From NCBI GenBank assembly GCA_002389645.1, contig DGQE01000031.1:204150-268149 (forward strand): DNA of 64,000 nucleotides, written 5' to 3'. This DNA comes from Flavobacteriales bacterium UBA4422. Lineage in GTDB: Bacteria; Bacteroidota; Bacteroidia; Flavobacteriales_G; Salibacteraceae. Of this stretch, positions 10,208 through 19,540 are shown piece by piece. The notes below the pieces were generated by a model, which did not search any database, was not told the origin of the DNA, and saw only the letters and a program-made list of their open reading frames with translations. Numbering within the stretch: position 1 is the stretch's first letter; each line of letters starts with the position of its first letter. A program made the translations under genes and the position numbers.

Positions 10208-11568
10208 TAACTCATTGCGGAAACCAAATCATGGCGTGTAATGATCTGATATCGCCCTTGACCAAGATCAACAAGAACAGCGCCATTCTTTGCGTTAAAA
10301 TGCTTTGAAATACCTGTCAATGGATCTGTTGCCTGAACTACTGGAAATGGAGGCTGCATGCAAGTGGATACCTCGGCATCACGGGCATTTTGATTCTCTG
10401 AAAGCATGGTCAATAAGCTCGAGTCATCAATGCTGCCAACGAACTTAGAACCGTTTACAACTGGTAATTGTGAAACTCCAAACTTCCTCATAAGTGCTAT
10501 AGCATTGTGAATTGGCTCATATGCTCCGATCGTTAAAAGTGGCAGATCTTTGTGATTAGCGAAAAGATCACGAGCGACTTTCTTTTCTTCATTCAGAAAT
10601 CCGCGATCTCTCATCCACGTGTCATTAAATACTTTTCCTACATATCGAGAACCATGATCATGGAAAAGTACAACTACCACTGAGTTTTCGTCTAATTCGT
10701 TTTTTAATTGACGTATTGCTTGGAAAGCTGATCCACAAGAATAACCAAGAAAAAGTCCCTCTTTTTTTGCTAATTCACGAGCTACCATTGCACCGTCACG
10801 GTCTGTTACTTTTTCAAATCGATCAATAAGGCTGAAATCGACATTTTTAGGTAAAATATCCTCTCCAATACCCTCGGTGATATAACTGTAGATTTCTTTT
10901 TCGTCAAACTCCCCGGTTTCATGGTATTTTTTGAAAACAGATCCATAAGAGTCAACCCCCCAAATCTTAACATCAGGATTTTTTTCCTTCAAATATTTTG
11001 CGACCCCTGATATGGTACCGCCAGTTCCAACTCCAACTACGAAGTGCGTAATCTTGCCATCCGTTTGTTCCCAAATTTCAGGACCAGTGCTTTCATAGTG
11101 GGCTAGCCTATTCGATAAGTTGTCATATTGATTAACCCAAAAAGAATTTTCAATCTCTTTATTTTTTCTCTCAGCTACTGAATAGTATGACTCAGGGTGA
11201 TCAGGAGATACATTCGTGGGACACACGTATACCTCAGCCCCAACAGCTCTTAAAATGTCGATTTTTTCTTGGCTTTGCTTGTCGCTCATCGTACAGATGA
11301 GCTTGTATCCTTTGATAATGCAGGCCAAGGCTAATCCCATTCCTGTATTTCCACTAGTACATTCAATAACCGTTCCTCCTGGCTTTATATCGCCTCTTTT
11401 TTCAGCGTCTTCAAGCATTTTTAGAGCCATACGATCTTTTACGCTATGGCCCGGGTTGAAGTATTCCACCTTAGCTAAAATGCTCCCAGGAAGATCTTCT
11501 GCAATTTTGTTGAGCTTAATCATTGGAGTATTTCCAATGGTTTCAAGAATGTTTTCTTTAATGTTCAT
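10207..11568 (-). CDS. Cystathionine beta-synthase (PLP enzyme with CBS domain pair)
   Basis: This is a PLP-dependent fold type II enzyme that condenses serine with homocysteine, or acts as a cysteine synthase. The N-terminal catalytic domain (about residues 1-320) has ETIGNTPMIKLN, the PLP lysine Lys44 in GHSVKDRM, the substrate loop TSGNTGMGLA and a phosphate-binding GVGTGGTISG. The C-terminal 130 residues form two CBS domains (LLTIGAYEPIHNAIALMRK and QATDPLTGISKHF), as in eukaryotic cystathionine beta-synthase and unlike CysK. The 453-residue length fits the two-domain form. It sits 38 bases after a LolC-like gene and overlaps the BtuF-like gene by one base. Telling cystathionine synthesis from cysteine synthesis needs assay data. 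Confidence 0.9.
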   Translation of the reverse strand: MNIKENILETIGNTPMIKLNKIAEDLPGSILAKVEYFNPGHSVKDRMALKMLEDAEKRGDIKPGGTVIECTSGNTGMGLALACIIKGYKLICTMSDKQSQEKIDILRAVGAEVYVCPTNVSPDHPESYYSVAERKNKEIENSFWVNQYDNLSNRLAHYESTGPEIWEQTDGKITHFVVGVGTGGTISGVAKYLKEKNPDVKIWGVDSYGSVFKKYHETGEFDEKEIYSYITEGIGEDILPKNVDFSLIDRFEKVTDRDGAMVARELAKKEGLFLGYSCGSAFQAIRQLKNELDENSVVVVLFHDHGSRYVGKVFNDTWMRDRGFLNEEKKVARDLFANHKDLPLLTIGAYEPIHNAIALMRKFGVSQLPVVNGSKFVGSIDDSSLLTMLSENQNARDAEVSTCMQPPFPVVQATDPLTGISKHFNAKNGAVLVDLGQGRYQIITRHDLVSAMS

Positions 11569-11606
11569 TTAATCCCCTCTGTTTTGAGCGGCAAATGTAA
11601 GATTAC

Positions 11607-12839
11607 CTAGTTGAAGCGAATAGTCTTTACTGGGTCAATTCTGCTCACAATTAAAGATGGGAGTATGAGCATTAGCAGACAGGCGATAATGCTCCCAACA
11701 TTAATATAAAGGATAGTCGATGCTTGAAAAAGTACAGGTACATGATCAACATAATAATTAGCTTGATCTAGTTTGACCAGCTCAAATGTTGATTGAAGCC
11801 ACCCTAAACCCAACCCAATTGCATTTCCGATTATAATTCCGATAATGATCAGGTAAAGAGCATTGATTAGAAAGATTCTTCCGATACTCCTGTTCCGAGC
11901 ACCCATAGCCTTAAGTAGACCAATCATATTAGTTCTTTCTAATATCATTACTAGAAGTGCTGAAATCATATTGATTCCTGAAACAAGAATCATCAAGGTT
12001 AGAATAATCACCACATTGATGTCTTGCAATTCCAACCAGCCAAAAATCTCCATAAACTGATCGGTTATGGCCAAAGTATTGTATTCATAAGAAATGTTTT
12101 CCCTTACTATATCATCAAGCTGGTTTAGGTCTTTGAATGAATGCAAAAGCACTTCATATCCTGCAATTTGTGAATCATCCCAGCCATTCAATTTTTGTAT
12201 ATGTCTGATATCACAAAGCAGAATGCTTCCATCAAACTGTTCCATACCAGATTCATATACACCGCCAATAATGAACCTCCGTTTACGTTCTTTTTCGTCT
12301 TGAAAAAATGACACAGTAATTTTTTCGCCCAGTTTTAGATTCAGTTTGTTTAAAATGGACTTTGAAATGACAATACTGTCGTTGGCCTTCAGGCTGTTAA
12401 GGCTAAAAGCACTTCCTTCCACCATATTGGTTTGAAAGAAATCCCAATCAAAATCTTTGGAGATTCCTTTGTTCATTATGCCCTGAATTTCTCCATTGGC
12501 AGTAATAATTCCACTTTTATAGGCGTAAGCTTGAATGTTTTTTACGGCAGGTTCGGACGAAATTTGCGCTACAAATGGTTGGCCTGCATTCATTGGCTTC
12601 ACACCTAATGCATTTTGTGGATTGTAGAGCGAAATTTGAAGGTGAGAACCAAACCCAATGACCTTTTGACGCACTTCATTTTGGAACCCATGCACTATTC
12701 CTACTGAAAGAATCATCACGGCCATACCTATCGCTATGCCAGCAACTGCTATTTTAACAATAGCAGTTGAACTTTCACTTTTTCGGCTGGACTTCCTGCC
12801 AGCGATCATTCTTTTTGAAATAAAAAATTCGAATTGCAA
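11607..12839 (-). CDS. LolC/LolE-like ABC transporter permease (FtsX/MacB type)
   Basis: This is an inner-membrane subunit of a LolCDE-type lipoprotein release or MacB-type transporter. The 410 residues show one N-terminal membrane helix (VKIAVAGIAIGMAVMILSV), a large periplasmic domain of about 200 residues, and three C-terminal helices starting at INVVIILTLMILVSGINMI, with the FtsX-family segment LKAMGARNRSIGRIFL. The start is a TTG at 12839; it gives MQFEFFISKRMIAG, which matches the usual N-terminus of this family, so it is preferred over the later ATG at codon 11. No partner ATPase gene is in the window. The gene probably leads the minus-strand operon down to the patatin gene. Confidence 0.85.
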   Translation of the reverse strand: MQFEFFISKRMIAGRKSSRKSESSTAIVKIAVAGIAIGMAVMILSVGIVHGFQNEVRQKVIGFGSHLQISLYNPQNALGVKPMNAGQPFVAQISSEPAVKNIQAYAYKSGIITANGEIQGIMNKGISKDFDWDFFQTNMVEGSAFSLNSLKANDSIVISKSILNKLNLKLGEKITVSFFQDEKERKRRFIIGGVYESGMEQFDGSILLCDIRHIQKLNGWDDSQIAGYEVLLHSFKDLNQLDDIVRENISYEYNTLAITDQFMEIFGWLELQDINVVIILTLMILVSGINMISALLVMILERTNMIGLLKAMGARNRSIGRIFLINALYLIIIGIIIGNAIGLGLGWLQSTFELVKLDQANYYVDHVPVLFQASTILYINVGSIIACLLMLILPSLIVSRIDPVKTIRFN

Positions 12840-12920
12840 TGAAATTCTGTTTAAAACTTCATCATCAGTTAATCATTAGGGTGATGAAGATGCGCAAATT
12901 TGACAATCTAATTTGACATT

Positions 12921-14108
12921 ATGAGACTCGTCTTTCTTTTATCTTTTTATCTGGCATTTATTTCACCATTTTTCTCTCAATCAACTAGTTTTAAATCGGA
13001 TGCTGAAATAGTCGTAGGGGCGAAGCGATATTCTGAGTATTCTGAAATATTGAAAGATAAGAGTGTCGCAATAACTGGCAACCACACCTCCATGGTGGAC
13101 AGTGTTCATTTGGTAGATTGGTTGTTGGATAAAGGGGTGTCGATTACTAAGGTTTTCGCTCCAGAGCACGGGTTTAGAGGTAAAGCGGATGCCGGTGAGA
13201 AAATTGATAGTCGAAAAGATGGAATGACGGGCTTGCCTATTGTCAGCTTGTATGGAGCTCATAAAAAGCCAACAGCTGAAGATTTATCAGGTGTGGATAT
13301 CATGGTGTTCGATATTCAAGATGTTGGAGCTCGATTTTACACTTATATCTCAACCATGACCTATGTAATGGAGGCGTGTGCGGAACAAGGAATACCAGTT
13401 TTGATACTTGACCGACCTAATCCTAATGGGTTTTATACTGACGGGCCAATTTTAAAAGAGGAGTTTAAGTCGTTTATTGGAATGCATCCGATTCCTGTCG
13501 TTCATGGAATGACTGTTGGTGAATTGGCTCAAATGATCAATGGTGAAAAATGGCTTGAAGAAGGAGTTCAATGTGATTTGCAAGTTGTGGGCTGTGAGAA
13601 TTATTCGAAATCTGACATCTATATTTTGCCAGTAAAACCTTCTCCGAACTTGCCTAATATGAATGCCATACTGCTCTATCCTTCCTTATGCTTTTTTGAG
13701 GGTACAGATTTTTCAGTAGGTCGAGGCACAGATCATCCTTTTGAAATGTTTGGTCATCCGAATATGGGAGTTGGCTCTTTCATGTTCGTTCCAAAAAGCA
13801 CAGATGGTGCAAAACATCCAAAGCACATGGGGGTTCCATGTTTGGGTTGGGATTTAAGTGATTTTGGTGGGAAAAGAGTCCAAGAAAAACAAGAGATGAT
13901 TCTTGATTGGATAGTTAATGCCTATCGCGATTTTCAAATGAAAGACAGATTTTTTCTTTCCAATGGATTCTTTGACAAGCTGGCGGGTACGGATGAGTTA
14001 AGACAACAAATTGAGTCAGGAATGACCGCAGAAGAAATTCGTGCGTTATGGAAAAGTGAACTTTCAGATTTTAAACTCAAGAGAAGGCAGTACTTGATTT
14101 ATCAGTGA
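12921..14108 (+). CDS. namZ: NamZ-type exo-beta-N-acetylmuramidase (DUF1343)
   Basis: This is a secreted DUF1343 protein. Members include NamZ, an exo-lytic muramidase (glycoside hydrolase GH171) that removes N-acetylmuramic acid from peptidoglycan fragments. A signal peptide lies at residues 1-20 (FYLAFISPFFSQ). The catalytic domain shows ITGNHTSM, FAPEHGFRG, DIQDVGARFYTYIS, LDRPNPNGF and FEGTDFSVGRGTDHPFE, all typical of the family. A wall-recycling role follows from the family. The gene diverges from the LolC-like gene across 81 bases and converges with a lipoprotein gene, with 11 bases between the ends. A near-match promoter element, TAaTTTG with one spacer base missing, lies only five bases before the ATG. 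Confidence 0.88.
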   Translation: MRLVFLLSFYLAFISPFFSQSTSFKSDAEIVVGAKRYSEYSEILKDKSVAITGNHTSMVDSVHLVDWLLDKGVSITKVFAPEHGFRGKADAGEKIDSRKDGMTGLPIVSLYGAHKKPTAEDLSGVDIMVFDIQDVGARFYTYISTMTYVMEACAEQGIPVLILDRPNPNGFYTDGPILKEEFKSFIGMHPIPVVHGMTVGELAQMINGEKWLEEGVQCDLQVVGCENYSKSDIYILPVKPSPNLPNMNAILLYPSLCFFEGTDFSVGRGTDHPFEMFGHPNMGVGSFMFVPKSTDGAKHPKHMGVPCLGWDLSDFGGKRVQEKQEMILDWIVNAYRDFQMKDRFFLSNGFFDKLAGTDELRQQIESGMTAEEIRALWKSELSDFKLKRRQYLIYQ

Positions 14109-14119
14109 GCCAAAAGATC

Positions 14120-14902
14120 TTAGTTCTTCTTTTGTTTACGAATGTCAAAAACCTTTCTTCTTTCAACAGGTTTGCTCAATTCTTCAATCCATTGTTTCAT
14201 GCTCATCCCGTCCTGAATATTGACGTTTTCTGGAAGATCGAAAATATTTTCAGGTAGTGATGAAACAGTATCAATGGCGGTAGCTTCAACTTTTACAAAG
14301 TTTCGAGGTAATTCTATATCTGTTTTGAGCATGATTCCCCTATGACGCCACTCTCTTGTTTTGGTGCTTTCAATTAGCCATCTGTCACATTCCACACCTG
14401 CTATAATTTCTTGATTTTCAATGAACCCACCACGATCACGATACATATTCTCAGCCACTTCATTTAAATCGAGCGATTCGCTTTCTTCTGCGGATTCAAA
14501 TAACAATGAATTATCAATTTTTCGGGCATTCATAGTGGTTTTATCTACCACGCAAATAGCACTATCTTTCATGAAGGTTATCAAACTGATTTTTTCTTCA
14601 GTCCCACTAAATGGATTGTCTCTGACGGTTTCGGTAAACTTGATTTCAACCATTCCATAATCACTGAAGTATACTTCTTCTGTTCCTTTTTGAACACCAT
14701 CATAAATGTAAGAAATGTGACCTTTTTCTATCTGATATCGAATTGGCTTGGCTCTTTTTATAGGGGCAATTACTTCAGGCTTAGGCTTAACAGAAGTCAG
14801 ATTTTCTACAACGGTCTCAGCCTCCGGTTGCGCCTCATGGCTGCCGCAACCAATCAGCTGAGTGAAGACTAAACCTAAGACAAAAGTCTTACGCAACCTC
14901 AT
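14120..14902 (-). CDS. Lipoprotein of unknown function
   Basis: I do not recognise a family with confidence. Starting at the ATG at 14902 gives MRLRKTFVLGLVFTQLIGC, a clean lipoprotein signal with lipobox LIGC and lipidation at Cys19. A longer frame from 14980 would bury the signal 26 residues in, so it is rejected. The 260-residue product has a proline/lysine linker (KPKPEVIAPIKRAKP) and then a beta-rich domain (YQIEKGHISYIYDG, TMNARKIDN, AGVECDRWLIEST) that resembles DUF4412-like periplasmic proteins. The start overlaps the end of the aminotransferase gene by 14 bases, which suggests coupling. Confidence 0.75.
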   Translation of the reverse strand: MRLRKTFVLGLVFTQLIGCGSHEAQPEAETVVENLTSVKPKPEVIAPIKRAKPIRYQIEKGHISYIYDGVQKGTEEVYFSDYGMVEIKFTETVRDNPFSGTEEKISLITFMKDSAICVVDKTTMNARKIDNSLLFESAEESESLDLNEVAENMYRDRGGFIENQEIIAGVECDRWLIESTKTREWRHRGIMLKTDIELPRNFVKVEATAIDTVSSLPENIFDLPENVNIQDGMSMKQWIEELSKPVERRKVFDIRKQKKN

Positions 14903-16124
14903 CTGATTCTGCTTCCAATGAAACATGATCAATCTTTCCGGGATAGGCTTCCAAAGCTTTTTTAAGAACCTCAATCGCAAATTTGAGTTTAGGAATTTCT
15001 AATACGTATGCAAGACGAACTTCTCTTAAACCGAGGCCTTTTGTTGCATAAAAACCTTCTCCAGGAGCCATCATTACTGTTGCACCTTTGTATTCAAAAT
15101 GTTCAAGAATCCATGCGCAGAATTTCTCAGCACTATCTACAGGAAGCTCTGCCATTGCATAGAACGCGCCACCTGGCATAGGGCAAGTGACTCCATTAAT
15201 ACTGTTCAAACCATTCACTAACACATCTCTTCTTTGAACGTATTCGTTAGCTACATCATCAAAGTAAGATTTAGGCGTTTTCAATGCGGCTTCGCTCGCA
15301 ATTTGTCCAAATGTTGGTGGACTTAATCGTGCTTGGGCGAATTTCATGGCGGTTTTCAATACGTCCGGGTTCTTGCATACCAAAGCTCCAACTCTGGCTC
15401 CGCACATACTGTAGCGTTTTGAAACTGAGTCTACCACTATGGCATTATTATCTAACCCATCTAGACTTAGAATTGACCTATGCGTTCTGCCATCATAGCA
15501 AAACTCACGATATACCTCATCTGCAAGCAAGAAAAGATCATTTTCCAGAACTATCTTTTTTAGTGTTTCTAACTCTTCCAGTGTGTACAAATGTCCGGTT
15601 GGGTTTCCTGGGTTGCACAGTATAATACCTCTTGTTCTGGGAGTTATAAGTTCTCTAAACTTTTCTATTGGAGGAAGTTTGTATCCTTGAGAAATATGAG
15701 TTGTGATTGGTCTCAAATTAACTTGAGCTTCAAGAGCAAAGCCGTTATAATTAGCATAAAATGGCTCTGGAACAATTACTTCGTCATCAGCATTAAAGCA
15801 AGTCATCATGGCAAACATGATAGCCTCTGAACCACCATTGGTTACAATAATTTGGCTTGAATCAACAATGATGTCATTTTCTTTATAGTATTCTACCAAT
15901 CCTTTTCGGTAGGATAGATAACCTGCTGAATGACTGTATTCTATTACGGTTCTATCGATATTTCTGATTGCTTCTAAAGCTTCTTCAGGAGTTTGAATGT
16001 CAGGCTGACCTATGTTCAGGTGAATTACTTCTTTTCCCGCTTCTATTGCTAGTTCAGAGTAAGGAACCAACTTACGTATAGGTGACTCGGGCATTGCGAA
16101 GCCCTTTTTTGAGATAAATGGCAT
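14889..16124 (-). CDS. PLP-dependent aminotransferase, class I/II (AspC/AlaA-like)
   Basis: This is a fold type I aminotransferase of about 411 residues. The conserved parts are HLNIGQPDIQTP, YSHSAGYLSYRKGL, NGGSEAIMFAM, the NPGNPTG loop, LADEVYREF, and the PLP lysine Lys236 in SVSKRYSMCGARVG. The exact amino donor cannot be told apart (aspartate, alanine or aromatic). The frame extends to a GTG at 16148, but the ATG at 16124 gives MPFISKKGFAMPESPIRKL, the family's usual N-terminus, so I use it. It overlaps the downstream lipoprotein gene by 14 bases. Confidence 0.9.
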   Translation of the reverse strand: MPFISKKGFAMPESPIRKLVPYSELAIEAGKEVIHLNIGQPDIQTPEEALEAIRNIDRTVIEYSHSAGYLSYRKGLVEYYKENDIIVDSSQIIVTNGGSEAIMFAMMTCFNADDEVIVPEPFYANYNGFALEAQVNLRPITTHISQGYKLPPIEKFRELITPRTRGIILCNPGNPTGHLYTLEELETLKKIVLENDLFLLADEVYREFCYDGRTHRSILSLDGLDNNAIVVDSVSKRYSMCGARVGALVCKNPDVLKTAMKFAQARLSPPTFGQIASEAALKTPKSYFDDVANEYVQRRDVLVNGLNSINGVTCPMPGGAFYAMAELPVDSAEKFCAWILEHFEYKGATVMMAPGEGFYATKGLGLREVRLAYVLEIPKLKFAIEVLKKALEAYPGKIDHVSLEAESDEVA

Positions 16125-16194
16125 ACTTTGGAGTTTAAGTTCCCGCACTTTCGGGTGGTCAAATATAAGTCATGACTTTCAAGAAGCGCTGAAT

Positions 16195-16228
16195 AAAAAA
16201 AGCCCTGTCAAATCAATGACAAGGCTTT
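16195..16228 (-). terminator. Intrinsic terminator after the DUF1573 gene
   Basis: Read on the minus strand, a 12-base-pair stem (16217-16228 with 16199-16210, one U-G wobble) closes a 6-base loop and is followed by a T run (the complement of A residues at 16195-16200). It lies 23 bases after the DUF1573 stop and separates that gene from the aminotransferase gene. Confidence 0.85.
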
Positions 16229-16250
16229 CAAGTATTTTGAATTGCAATTC

Positions 16251-16682
16251 TTAGTTTGCAGAAGGAGCCATTGTTGGTTCTTTCACTGGCATTGCTGATT
16301 CATCAGCTTTAGGAGCTGCTTCAATGTTTCCTTTAATTCGGATAACTTTTGGCTGCTCACTGCCGTTAGAAGTAATAGTAACAGACTTATTAATAGGGCC
16401 TAAACGCTTGCTATCATACTTTACCTTGATAACTGAAGACGCGCCTGGCTGAATCGGCTCACGTGGCCATTCTGGAACAGTACATCCGCAAGAACCTTTT
16501 GCGTTGGCAATGATTAAAGGCTCGCTACCTGTGTTTTTGAATACGAATTCAGTTGAAGCATCACCATGTTGCTTCATTGTTCCAAAATCATGAACATCCT
16601 TTTCAAATGCGATTTCTGCTTGTGCGCTTACTCCTAATGAGAAGAATAACGCTGCTCCTAGAGCTAATAATAATTTTTTCAT
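16251..16682 (-). CDS. DUF1573 exported protein (ASPM/hydin-like Ig fold)
   Basis: This 143-residue exported protein has a signal peptide at about residues 1-20 (ALFFSLGVSAQA) and one DUF1573 domain: FEKDVHDFGTMKQHGDAS, VFKNTGSEPLIIANAKGSCGCTVPEW shortened here to its key GSCGCT motif, and KRLGPINKSVTI. DUF1573 forms an Ig-like beta sandwich with unknown function and is very common in Bacteroidota. The tail (EAAPKADESAMPVKEPTM) is a low-complexity Ala/Pro stretch. It has its own candidate promoter at 16706-16713 and its own terminator, so it looks like a single-gene transcript. Confidence 0.85.
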   Translation of the reverse strand: MKKLLLALGAALFFSLGVSAQAEIAFEKDVHDFGTMKQHGDASTEFVFKNTGSEPLIIANAKGSCGCTVPEWPREPIQPGASSVIKVKYDSKRLGPINKSVTITSNGSEQPKVIRIKGNIEAAPKADESAMPVKEPTMAPSAN

Positions 16683-16705
16683 CGGTTACTGATTTATCTT
16701 TGACA

Positions 16706-16713
16706 CAAATTTA
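16706..16713 (-). promoter_or_regulatory. Candidate -7 element for the DUF1573 gene
   Basis: On the minus strand the bases read TAAATTTG, a full match to the Bacteroidota -7 consensus TAnnTTTG, 23 bases before the DUF1573 ATG. No TTG is found at the expected -33 distance, so the call rests on the -7 box alone. Confidence 0.5.
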
Positions 16714-16888
16714 ACCCTGTTTGTTTTCATCATAGTTCGTTTAACACACCGTTAAGATTTGCGACCAATCTTTATTTTAATCCAAATATTATAATCCGTT
16801 GCAAAAATCATACATCACCATCTCACTTCACCTTTTCTCTGACCAATGATAAACGATATAATCTGCTGAAATAATTGCATTAAGCTTC

Positions 16889-16896
16889 TACCTTTG
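16889..16896 (+). promoter_or_regulatory. Candidate -7 element for valS
   Basis: TACCTTTG is a full match to TAnnTTTG, 25 bases before the valS ATG, which would give a leader of about 20 bases. I see no TTG at the right distance upstream. Confidence 0.5.
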
Positions 16897-16921
16897 CCCA
16901 CTTCAAATTTTAGCAAATCTC

Positions 16922-19540
16922 ATGAGCGATTTATCAACGAAATATAATCCTGCAGAAGTAGAAGGTAAATGGTATCAACAATGGATGGAACGGGGTTTTT
17001 TCTCCTCTAAACCGGATCCAGATAAAGAGCCATTTACGGTAGTTATTCCTCCACCTAACGTGACCGGAGTACTTCACATGGGGCATATGCTTAATAATAC
17101 CATCCAAGATATACTCATCAGAAAAGCAAGATTAGATGGGAAAAATGCTTGTTGGGTTCCTGGAATGGACCATGCTTCAATTGCTACTGAGGCAAAAGTG
17201 GTGAAGCGTTTGAGAGAGAAAGGAATAAAGAAATCTGACCTAAGTAGAGACGAATTTTTAAATCATGCTTGGGATTGGAAGGAAGAATATGGAGGTGTAA
17301 TTCTTCAACAATTAAAAAAATTGGGAGCGAGCTGTGATTGGGATAGAACCCGATTCACAATGGATGAAAAGTTCTATGAAAGCGTGATAGATACCTTTAT
17401 TCATCTGCACGATAAAGGGTTGATTTATCGTGGTTTGCGAATGGTTAACTGGGACCCAGAGGCGTTGACAGCAGTTTCTGATGAAGAAGTAATTTATACA
17501 GAAGAGCAGTCAAAGTTGTATCACGTTCGATATAAGATTGAAGGCTCTGAAGAATATGTGACCATTGCAACTACACGTCCGGAAACTATTTTAGGTGATT
17601 CTGCGATTTGTATTCACCCAGAAGACGAGCGATACACTCACCTTCATGGTAGAAGGGCAATTGTACCTATAGTAGAAAGGTCTATTCCGATTATTTTGGA
17701 TGAATATGTTGATCGTGAGTTTGGAACTGGATGCTTGAAAGTGACTCCAGCTCACGATACCAATGACTATGATTTAGGGCAAAAACATAACCTAGAGACA
17801 ATCGATATACTTAATGCCAATGGTACATTGAGCGAAGCTGCTCAAGTGCTGGTAGGAGTAGATCGTTTTGAGGCTAGAAAACAAATCGGGCCGCTGCTTA
17901 AAGCGACTGGATCATTGGTTAAGGTAGAACCTTACGAGAATAAAATCGGTCGCAGTGAAAGAACTAACTCGATCATTGAGCCACGTCTTTCATTGCAGTG
18001 GTTTGTTGAAATGAAAACCCTAGCATCTCCTGCATTGGATGCTGTGGAGAATGGAGATATAAAATTTCACCCTCCTAAATTCAACAACACTTATCGCCAT
18101 TGGATGACCAACATTAAAGATTGGTGTATCAGCAGGCAATTATGGTGGGGACATCGCATTCCAGCATGGTATTTTGGTGAAGGAGACGATAATTTTGTTG
18201 TTGCTAAAAATGCCAATGAAGCACTTGTTAAGGCACAAGCAATTGATGGAAATTTAACCATAGATGATTTACGCCAAGATGAAGATGTCATGGACACATG
18301 GTTCAGTTCTTGGTTGTGGCCAATCAGCGTTTTCGATGGATTCTATGATCGAAAAGAACTGGATTACTATTATCCAACCAATGATTTAGTAACTGGTCCA
18401 GATATAATATTCTTTTGGGTAGCTCGTATGATAATGGCAGGTTATGAGTTTGAGGGAAAACGACCTTTTGAGAATGTATATTTCACAGGAATTATTCGCG
18501 ATAAGTTGGGCAGAAAAATGTCCAAGTCATTAGGCAATTCTCCTGACCCAATTGAGTTGATTGAAAAATACAGTGCTGATGGAGTAAGGTTGGGATTGTT
18601 GATGACTGCTCCAGCGGGAAACGACATTCCTTTTGACGATGCCATTTGCGAGCAAGGAAGAAACTTTACCAATAAAATCTGGAATGCACTTCGATTAATC
18701 AAAGGCTGGAAAGTTGAAGATAAAAAACAACCTGAAGTAAATGCCAAGGTCATTGAATGGTTGAATCAGAGAATTTCGAAAGAAGCCATTGAAATAGAAG
18801 ATCATTATTCGAAATATAGGCTGAATGATGCGGCAATGAACTTATACAAGCTTGTCTGGGATGAATTTTGTTCTTGGTATCTAGAGGCAATCAAACCTAC
18901 TTATGGAGACAGTATTGATCGAAAAACATATGATGATACGCTTGATGCATTGGAAAAGTTGATGATCATGTTACATCCGATGATGCCTTTCATTACAGAA
19001 GAGGTTTATCACTCGCTGCGAGAGCGAGCAGAAGGAGATTGTGCAATCGTAGCGTCATGGCCAAAAGCAGAAAAGTTTGATGCACAATCAATTTCTGATT
19101 TTGAAATAGTCAAGCAGGTTATAACTGAGGTAAGAGCTGTTAGAGCTCAGAAGAACCTCTCTCCTAAAGAGCGCTTAGGTCTGAATCAAAAAGGTAAGAA
19201 AGGAAGTTATGCATCATATGAACTCATTATATCAAAGCTGGCCAATGTTGAGCTTACATATAGTGAAAGCACTAGTGGCCCTGCAGCCTCTTTTATTATT
19301 GGAACGGTAGAATTCGCGATTCCATTAGAAGGGATGATTGATGCATCGGCTGAAATTTCTAAACTAGAAGAAGAATTGAAGTATCAAGAAGGATTTTTAA
19401 ATTCTGTTATAAAGAAGCTTTCTAATGAGCGGTTTGTGAACGGAGCTCCTGAACAAGTAGTTGCAGCTGAGCAAAAGAAACGAGACGATGCGACTTCGCG
19501 TATTTCATCTATTAAGGAACAGTTGGCGGCATTGAAGTGA
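16922..19540 (+). CDS. valS: Valyl-tRNA synthetase
   Basis: This class I aminoacyl-tRNA synthetase charges tRNA-Val. The 872 residues fit the family. The HIGH-type motif is HMGH at residues 52-55 in PPPNVTGVLHMGH, and KMSKS is at 532-536. In between lies the CP1 editing domain (TTRPETILGDSA, PAHDTNDYD). The anticodon-binding domain follows (WDEFCSWYLEAIKP), and the C-terminal 70 residues form the usual coiled-coil tRNA arm (ISKLEEELKYQE onwards). The ATG at 16922 fits the family start MSDLSTKYNP. It heads an operon: the next gene starts with GTG overlapping the valS stop by four bases. Confidence 0.97.
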   Translation: MSDLSTKYNPAEVEGKWYQQWMERGFFSSKPDPDKEPFTVVIPPPNVTGVLHMGHMLNNTIQDILIRKARLDGKNACWVPGMDHASIATEAKVVKRLREKGIKKSDLSRDEFLNHAWDWKEEYGGVILQQLKKLGASCDWDRTRFTMDEKFYESVIDTFIHLHDKGLIYRGLRMVNWDPEALTAVSDEEVIYTEEQSKLYHVRYKIEGSEEYVTIATTRPETILGDSAICIHPEDERYTHLHGRRAIVPIVERSIPIILDEYVDREFGTGCLKVTPAHDTNDYDLGQKHNLETIDILNANGTLSEAAQVLVGVDRFEARKQIGPLLKATGSLVKVEPYENKIGRSERTNSIIEPRLSLQWFVEMKTLASPALDAVENGDIKFHPPKFNNTYRHWMTNIKDWCISRQLWWGHRIPAWYFGEGDDNFVVAKNANEALVKAQAIDGNLTIDDLRQDEDVMDTWFSSWLWPISVFDGFYDRKELDYYYPTNDLVTGPDIIFFWVARMIMAGYEFEGKRPFENVYFTGIIRDKLGRKMSKSLGNSPDPIELIEKYSADGVRLGLLMTAPAGNDIPFDDAICEQGRNFTNKIWNALRLIKGWKVEDKKQPEVNAKVIEWLNQRISKEAIEIEDHYSKYRLNDAAMNLYKLVWDEFCSWYLEAIKPTYGDSIDRKTYDDTLDALEKLMIMLHPMMPFITEEVYHSLRERAEGDCAIVASWPKAEKFDAQSISDFEIVKQVITEVRAVRAQKNLSPKERLGLNQKGKKGSYASYELIISKLANVELTYSESTSGPAASFIIGTVEFAIPLEGMIDASAEISKLEEELKYQEGFLNSVIKKLSNERFVNGAPEQVVAAEQKKRDDATSRISSIKEQLAALK

